Part shown: in pieces, positions 59,092 to 64,000 of the stretch
Layout: every line of letters starts with the position of its first letter
Position numbering within the stretch: the stretch's first letter is position 1
Assembly: GCF_026262505.1 (NCBI RefSeq)
Contig: NC_067203.1
Coordinates: forward strand, 17,620,392-17,684,391
Origin: Trichomonas vaginalis G3
Taxonomy: Eukaryota; Parabasalia; Trichomonadida; Trichomonadidae
DNA length: 64,000 nt
Direction: 5' to 3'
Position numbers and translations under genes: made by a program
Notes under the pieces: generated by a model
The model's input: the letters and a program-made list of their open reading frames with translations, nothing else
Told to the model about the DNA's origin: nothing
Databases searched by the model: none

Positions 59092-59408
59092 AAGAGGACA
59101 GTTCTGTCAAGACCCTTCCTGATTTGAAGGAACTTGAAAGAACTGCTCTTTAACCGACTTCAAATAAGAAAATTTCACTCATATTATCATGTTAACATCG
59201 AAACTACTGCCATTTAGAGAGCAGTTCTTTCAAGATCTTCGAAGATTTGGAAGATCTTGAAAGAACTACTCTTAAAATGGCAGTAATTACCGTAACTTTC
59301 TACTTGATAGTAACAATACCGAAGCTACAGCCATTTAGAGGGCAGTTCTTCCAAGATCTTCCAAATCTTCGAAGATCTTGAAAGAACTACTCTTAAAAAT
59401 GGCTGTAT
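59092..59408. repeat. Three related long hairpins
   Basis: Hairpins at about 59092-59155, 59205-59284 and 59326-59408 share the core AGTTCTTTCAAGATCTTC and its complement. The second has outer arms ACTGCCAT/ATGGCAGT and the third ACAGCCAT/ATGGCTGT, a paired change. Stems reach about 35 bp. Confidence 0.85.
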
Positions 59409-59901
59409 TGCGAGAGGGTTTGATTTTTCGTTTATTAAAATTGTATTCTATTATATAATTTAATTCAAGATTTGTATTTCTGTTATTTTTGTGATATCAT
59501 TCAAGTATATATATCAGAATATGCACATAATGATACCACATATACTTAAACTATACGTATTTAAATCTTAGCGATCAATATAATTTTTTTTGTAATATCG
59601 AATAAAAGTTTGTTTTCGCATTTCCGTTTTATTTGACTACATGAAGATAAGAATTCTTGAGAACGATTTTAAATAAATTGCCAAATTGAAGAATTCGATA
59701 TATGATGATATTCACTGATTTCTGCCAAACTTGTAGGAATGAATCCATTTAGAATAAAAACGATTTGTGCATTGGAAGCTCAGAACAAGTTATGTTCATT
59801 ATCCCAATATGAAGAAAATGCACGTTTAGAAAAAGACGATAACGATTAAATTACAAAATCGATAACGATAACGATTAAATTACAAAATCGATAACGACCC
59901 A

Positions 59902-60018
59902 AAATTGTTTGTTAAGACATTGGAGATTGTAGTTACCACTGTCGTGCTGCATCTCTTTAATGACGGTATATTTAAGATAGATAATATTACCAAAGGTATT
60001 CAGCTCTAGTTCGCTCAT
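59902..60018 (-). pseudogene. Possible 5' fragment of a host gene cut by the TIR element
   Basis: An ATG at 60018 opens 39 codons (MSELELNTFGNIIYLKYTVIK...QCLNKQFW) with gene-like composition before running into the TIR at 59901. TTCAATTAAG-type words precede it. The far side of the element shows no continuation of the frame. It could be a truncated gene start or chance. Confidence 0.3.
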
Positions 60019-60309
60019 TTTTAATTTTAAAATCTTAATTGAATTATAATTGAAATTTTTGAATAAAAAAGTTTCCTGACGTCTTTTTCTCTGAATTTGG
60101 AAAAAATAAAAGGCATTCAAAATTGAATTTGGAAAAAATAAAAGGCATTCGTTTTATGTCGGCTCTGTTTTGACATTTACAATTCCAAAAAAAAATTCAA
60201 AAAAATAAATATAAAAAAAATCTTCCTAACGTATTTTGATGATTTTTTCGATTTTGGAAATTTCTTAAAAATCTTCCAAATCGGCAACCCTAATTGTAGT
60301 CTGATAATA
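60019..60309. other. Intergenic with a 26-bp direct repeat
   Basis: 60093-60118 and 60125-60150 are identical (GAATTTGGAAAAAATAAAAG...). Otherwise AT-rich with nothing recognised. Confidence 0.5.
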
Positions 60310-61357
60310 AGGGTTTCGTTTTGCTAAAATTGTCACTTTTATAGCATATTTGTTTTTGGATGTTTTGCGAAACCAAAAAAACTATGATATACAATGTGTG
60401 TGTAAAGAAAATACTTTATTTACTAGTTAAAAAATCATTTGGTATTGATCAAGTTATTTTTTCTGGATAAGATATTATATGGATAATTGGATAGAAAATA
60501 CAATTATATAATCTTGTACCTGGTTTAATTAAGCTAATTGTCATCAGAAACTTGTAATTTTTATGAATTTCAGATTTTCTTTTCATTACTGCTTTTCTTA
60601 ATAGGTCAAGTTCTTATTTACGTTATAAAGTATGATATTTACAAATATCAAGTTATCATGTTTTTTGAGAAATTATGAGAAACAAACAAAAATGAAAAAG
60701 ATAGGAATAGCAATGAATAGTGATGTGGGTATAGAAAATGTAAGAGATATGAATGCAAAGCAATCAGTATTTAGGACATTGACCATAGATTTCGAAAAAA
60801 AAATGCTGCATATTGAGCGAAAACTATGATTATATTATAAGGCTGTCATTTAAAGCATAATGAAACTATTCCCTTTTCATTTTAATCGAATAAGATAGTA
60901 AAGATTTTTGAATTAGCTAGAAACTGATGAGATGTTTTCACAAATCAGATTTTTAATCTCTATAATGCATAATTCACTCAATATCTCAATTTTGATATTG
61001 CGAGATTTTTTGCTATCGGTTTCGCAATTTTGACACAATAGCAAGAGGGTTCTATATTCATTATTATCAACGTAGAATCTGAATATCATATCAGAAAATG
61101 TCGCAAATCTGACATTTACCCGACCAAATAGCAAAAATAATTGAATACTTTTCGCAAAAACTTTAAAAATCGATAAAAATATGAAATATAGATATTAAAG
61201 AGACTTTTTATATAATATTCATAAAGATTTTCCAAAAATATGATACCGCAAAATTAAAAAAGTGACGTCTTGAGTGGAGTCAAAGGTCGAAATTGCTAGC
61301 TAAATGTTTTTTTAGCGAAATTGCGTATTGTACGTTTTTTTCGCAAAACGAAACCCT
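60310..61357 (+). mobile_element. 1.05 kb TIR element, copy 2, complete
   Basis: Ends AGGGTTTCGTTTTGC (60310-60324) and its exact complement (61343-61357), with TA on both sides (60308-60309, 61358-61359). 1048 bp; no convincing transposase, one short frame (60632-60829) shared with copy 1 at 6224-7002. A non-autonomous, TA-targeting element; copy 1 is in the opposite orientation. Confidence 0.85.
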
Positions 61358-62051
61358 TACTGATAAAAATCCAAAATTCAATATTATGAGAATTTTATAT
61401 ATTCCTTTAAATTTGTTATGCATAATTCCTGATTTACACATATATATGCAGTGTCTTAGTAATAGACCCTGCACTAATATGTGCAAATCAGGAAAAGCTT
61501 GCACTTTTTCAATAGAATGTTAAACATTGGATTTTAATTCAAGAAAGGAGTTTGCAAATGCTGAGTATTGTTCCTCTACCCTGCATTTGTAAACTCCTTT
61601 CTTGAATATTTTGCACTTATTCAATAGAATGTGAAATAAAACATGTTTTTTCCAAAAGAATTTAAATAGCCTTTTGCTCAATAAATTAGTGATATTATTT
61701 GTGGTAGATACGTTTTCTTTTATTAAATTGTCATTAAAGAAATAATTAATTTTCTTTTATTGTAATTTTTAGGCGTGATTCCAGATGCATGATGGATGCA
61801 GCTATCCAATAAATATTCTCACTACCCGCATTGTTTCACACTGCTAGTCTCACAAAAACATTACTAAATTATTGGGCTTATCGTCTTAAAAATCTGACAC
61901 CATAATTTTGAAAAATGATTATAAATTTCTCGAAAAATGCAACCATCTTTAAATTCAAGTGTATTAATGCAGTGAACTAAATTATTTTGGGATGTTTATT
62001 CATAAATAATGCCAACGATAATATATTTTGTTTCGATATAGAATCGCGCAA
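61358..62051. other. Intergenic with two hairpins
   Basis: Hairpin at 61428-61492 (CCTGATTT.CACATAT arms, imperfect). Hairpin at 61537-61607 with a 25-bp stem (ATTCAAGAAAGGAGTTT...) and one G/A difference, a G-U pair in RNA. TTGCACTT.TTCAATAGAATGT is directly repeated at about 61499 and 61611, bracketing the second hairpin. No gene. Confidence 0.7.
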
Positions 62052-64000
62052 TTAGAGAAAGAATGATTTGGTTCTCCTAGCACCATGTGCATATAAGTAA
62101 TCAGTAATATCTGTTGTTTTTAATCTGATGGCCATACTAAGAGGACAATCAATAATATTGAGAGAATTGTATAAAATAATGATAAATATGAAAAGATATA
62201 GAAAAAAAGAAAACAATGATTAATATGAAAAGAAAGAGAATTCCATAAAATAATGTTAAATATGAAGAGAAAGAGAATTCCATAAAATAATGTTAAATAT
62301 GAAGGGGAAGAGAATTTCATAAAACAATGATAAATATAAAAAGAAAGAGAATTCCATAAAATAATGTTAAATATGAAGAAAAAGATAATTCTATAAAGTA
62401 ATGATAAATATGAAGATAAAGAGAATTTCATAAAACAGTGATTAATATGAAGATAAAGAGAATTTCATAAAACAACAATAAATATGAAAAGAAAGAGATT
62501 GTAATAAAATAATGTTAAATATGAAAAGAAAGAGAATGCTATAAAATAATGATAAATATGAAAAGAAAGAAAACTTCATAAAACAATGATAAATATAAAA
62601 ATAAAGAGAATAAGAGCCGTGTTAACAATAACACCATGCTCAACTAAGAATTGGACAAATTTTAATGATTTCTTATAAATTGCAATACTAAGAGGACATT
62701 CGTTAATATTGAAAGAATGTAATAAAACAATTATAAATATGAAGAGAAACAGAATGTAATAAAACATTAATTAATATGAAGAGAAAGAGTATGTAATAAA
62801 GCAATGATAAATATGAAAATAAAGATAATTCCATAAAACTATAATAAATATGAAAATAAAGAGTATACTATAAAACAATGATAAATGTGAAAAGAAAGAG
62901 AATAGAATAAAACATTGATTAATATGAAGAGAAATAGAATGTAATAAAGCATTGATTAATATGAAGAGAAAGAGTATGCAATAAAACAATAGTAAATCTG
63001 AAAAGAAAGATAATTCCATAAAACTATGATAAATGTGAAAAGAAAGAGAATAGTATAAAACTATGATAAATATGAAAAGAAATAGAATATCATAAAGCAA
63101 CGAAAAATATCAAGAGAAAGAGAATTTTATAAAATAATGAGAAATATGATAAGAAAGAGAAATTTATAAAACAATTATAAATATGAAAAGAATGAGAATA
63201 AGTTTCATGTTAACATCAGCACCGTGATCAACTAAGTATTTGGCAATTTCTATTGAATTAGCTCTGATTGCAATACCAAGAGGGCATTTATTAACATCGA
63301 GAGAATTTCATTAAATAATGATAAGTATGAAAGAGAAAGAGAATTTTATAAAACAATGATAAATATGAAGAGAAAGAGAATGTACTAAAACATTGATTGA
63401 TATGAATATAAAGAGAATATTATAAAACATTGATTAAAATGAAGAGAAAGAGAATATTATAAAACATTGATTAAAATGAAGAGAAAGAGAATGAAATAAA
63501 ACAGTGACTGATATGAAAAGAAAAAGAATTTTATAAAATAATTATTAATATGAAGAGAAAGAGAATGCAATAAAACAGTGACTAATATAAAAAGAAAGAG
63601 AATTTTATATGATAATGATAGATATGAAGAGAAAGATAATTATATAAAACAATGATATATATAAAAAGAAAATGAATAAGTTTCTTGTTAGCATTAGCAC
63701 CATGTTCAACTAAGAATTTGACAATTTCTATTGAATTCATTTTGATTGCAATACCAAGAGGGCATTTGTTAATATTGAGAGAATATAACAATAAAACAGT
63801 GATTAATATAAAGAGAAAGAAAATTTGATAAAACAACAATAAATATGATAAGTAAGAGAATTTCATAAAACAATGATAAATATGAAAAGAAAAAGATTAG
63901 AAAATTCGTTGATATCTTCTCCATTAGAAAGTAAATAAGATGCAACATCAAAATTTCCAAAAAGCATACTTTCTGCTATTGAATGAGGAGATTGTCCAAA
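62052..64000 (-). CDS. Second ankyrin locus split by 37-bp arrays (5' end outside window)
   Basis: Minus-strand blocks: 64000 to about 63898 (FGQSPHSIAESMLFGNFDVASYLLSNGEDIN, matching the end of the N-terminal block of the 28-34 kb gene), then 63776-63678, 63298-63200 and 62710-62612. Each of these three is exactly 99 bp, one 33-residue ankyrin repeat (NINKCPLGIAIKMNSIEIVKFLVEHGANANKKL type). A last block, 62159-62052, ends ...HGARRTKSFFL and a stop. Each block starts (A/G)AT-(A/G)TT and the 99-bp ones end CTT. Arrays between them are 37-bp repeats. Array lengths are not multiples of 3, so they cannot be read through in frame. The gene may be expressed with arrays removed, or may be a pseudogene; the intact block boundaries favour the former or a recent origin. 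Confidence 0.55.
62160..62611. repeat. 37-bp repeat array, 452 bp
   Basis: 12 copies plus 8 bp. On the coding strand the unit starts ATTCTCTTTC. Copies such as 62241-62277 and 62278-62314 are nearly identical. Confidence 0.9.
62711..63199. repeat. 37-bp repeat array, 489 bp
   Basis: 13 copies plus 8 bp of the same unit, more diverged, between two 99-bp ankyrin blocks. Confidence 0.9.
63299..63677. repeat. 37-bp repeat array, 379 bp
   Basis: 10 copies plus 9 bp between two 99-bp ankyrin blocks. Confidence 0.9.
63777..63897. repeat. 37-bp repeat array, about 121 bp
   Basis: About three copies between the N-terminal-type block and the first 99-bp ankyrin block. Confidence 0.85.

Larger units (their letters stand above)
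56324..59901. mobile_element. 3.6 kb TIR element carrying two hairpin sets
   Basis: 87-bp terminal inverted repeats (56324-56410 and 59815-59901) differ at about one base. They start TGGGTCGTTATCGATTTTG and contain the word CGTTATCGATTTTGTAATTT twice. No clear target duplication (only AAA on both sides) and no transposase. Contents: a 111-bp tandem palindrome (56826-57030), a run of ACCACAAATTGAG words (57568-57715), the GC mini-hairpin block (57902-57936), six hairpins (58102-58757), a GC-rich hairpin (58867-58895) and three long hairpins (59092-59408). Non-autonomous, family not recognised. Confidence 0.75.

Noticed and set aside
60632-60829. 65-75 residue ORF shared by both copies of the 1.05 kb element
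   Set aside because: Sharing is explained by the DNA copies being nearly identical; no transposase or DNA-binding motif is seen.
62120-63960. Hydrophobic ORFs (LFIFIIVL repeats) as membrane proteins
   Set aside because: They are frame-cycling translations of the 37-bp repeat and include stops in many copies.
1-64000. tRNA, rRNA or snRNA genes
   Set aside because: No tRNA-like A/B boxes with a cloverleaf, and no rRNA core sequences, were noticed on reading both strands; a dedicated scan could not be run.

Overview
The window looks like nuclear DNA of a trichomonad parabasalid, most likely Trichomonas vaginalis. The reasons are: very AT-rich DNA; long uninterrupted genes; start codons preceded within about 20 nt by TCA(C/T)(T/A) initiator boxes; a DUF3447/ankyrin gene family; a BTB/F5-8C-like gene; two ~1.3 kb mariner copies of Tvmar1 type; and a Maverick (Polinton) fossil. 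No species-specific marker gene was read, so the species call is inference.

Layout. 1-6223: right part of a broken Maverick that inserted into a 1.05 kb TIR element; another copy of that element lies at 60310-61357. 7091-10489: a 3.4 kb TIR element with an 8-bp target duplication. 10631-13522: a large type I membrane protein with repeated MRH-like domains. 14468-15025: a small unknown protein. 15785-21998: a 6.2 kb TIR element that carries 2.2 kb of 16-bp satellite and a nested TTAA-flanked element; it ends 8 bp before the start codon of a BTB/F5-8C-like gene (22007-23308). 24070-28113: a HEAT-repeat protein. 28375-34280 (minus): an ankyrin gene cut by 37-bp repeat arrays, with two mariners inside the arrays; one mariner has itself been hit by a hairpin-array element. 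34826-43180: a small unknown gene, a large helical-repeat protein, a divergent protein kinase, a long foldback element and an RBX1-type RING protein. 43335-51806: VPS13. 52251-56107: a TMEM62-like phosphoesterase and a disordered basic protein. 56324-59901: a TIR element carrying two sets of hairpins. 62052-64000 (minus): a second ankyrin locus with the same 37-bp arrays.

The host genes suggest membrane traffic (MRH receptor, VPS13), ubiquitin ligation (RBX1-like) and signalling (kinase), but they look like independent transcription units rather than one pathway.

Two patterns deserve most attention. First, at two separate loci, ankyrin repeats of exactly 99 bp (33 codons) are separated at the same codon boundary by arrays of a 37-bp non-coding repeat, with array lengths close to n x 37 + 8. 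This looks like an intron-like or excision-like gene organisation, or a very regular decay. Second, at least three unrelated TIR elements carry sets of 20-35 bp hairpins. Tandem copies within a set differ by paired changes that keep the stems intact.
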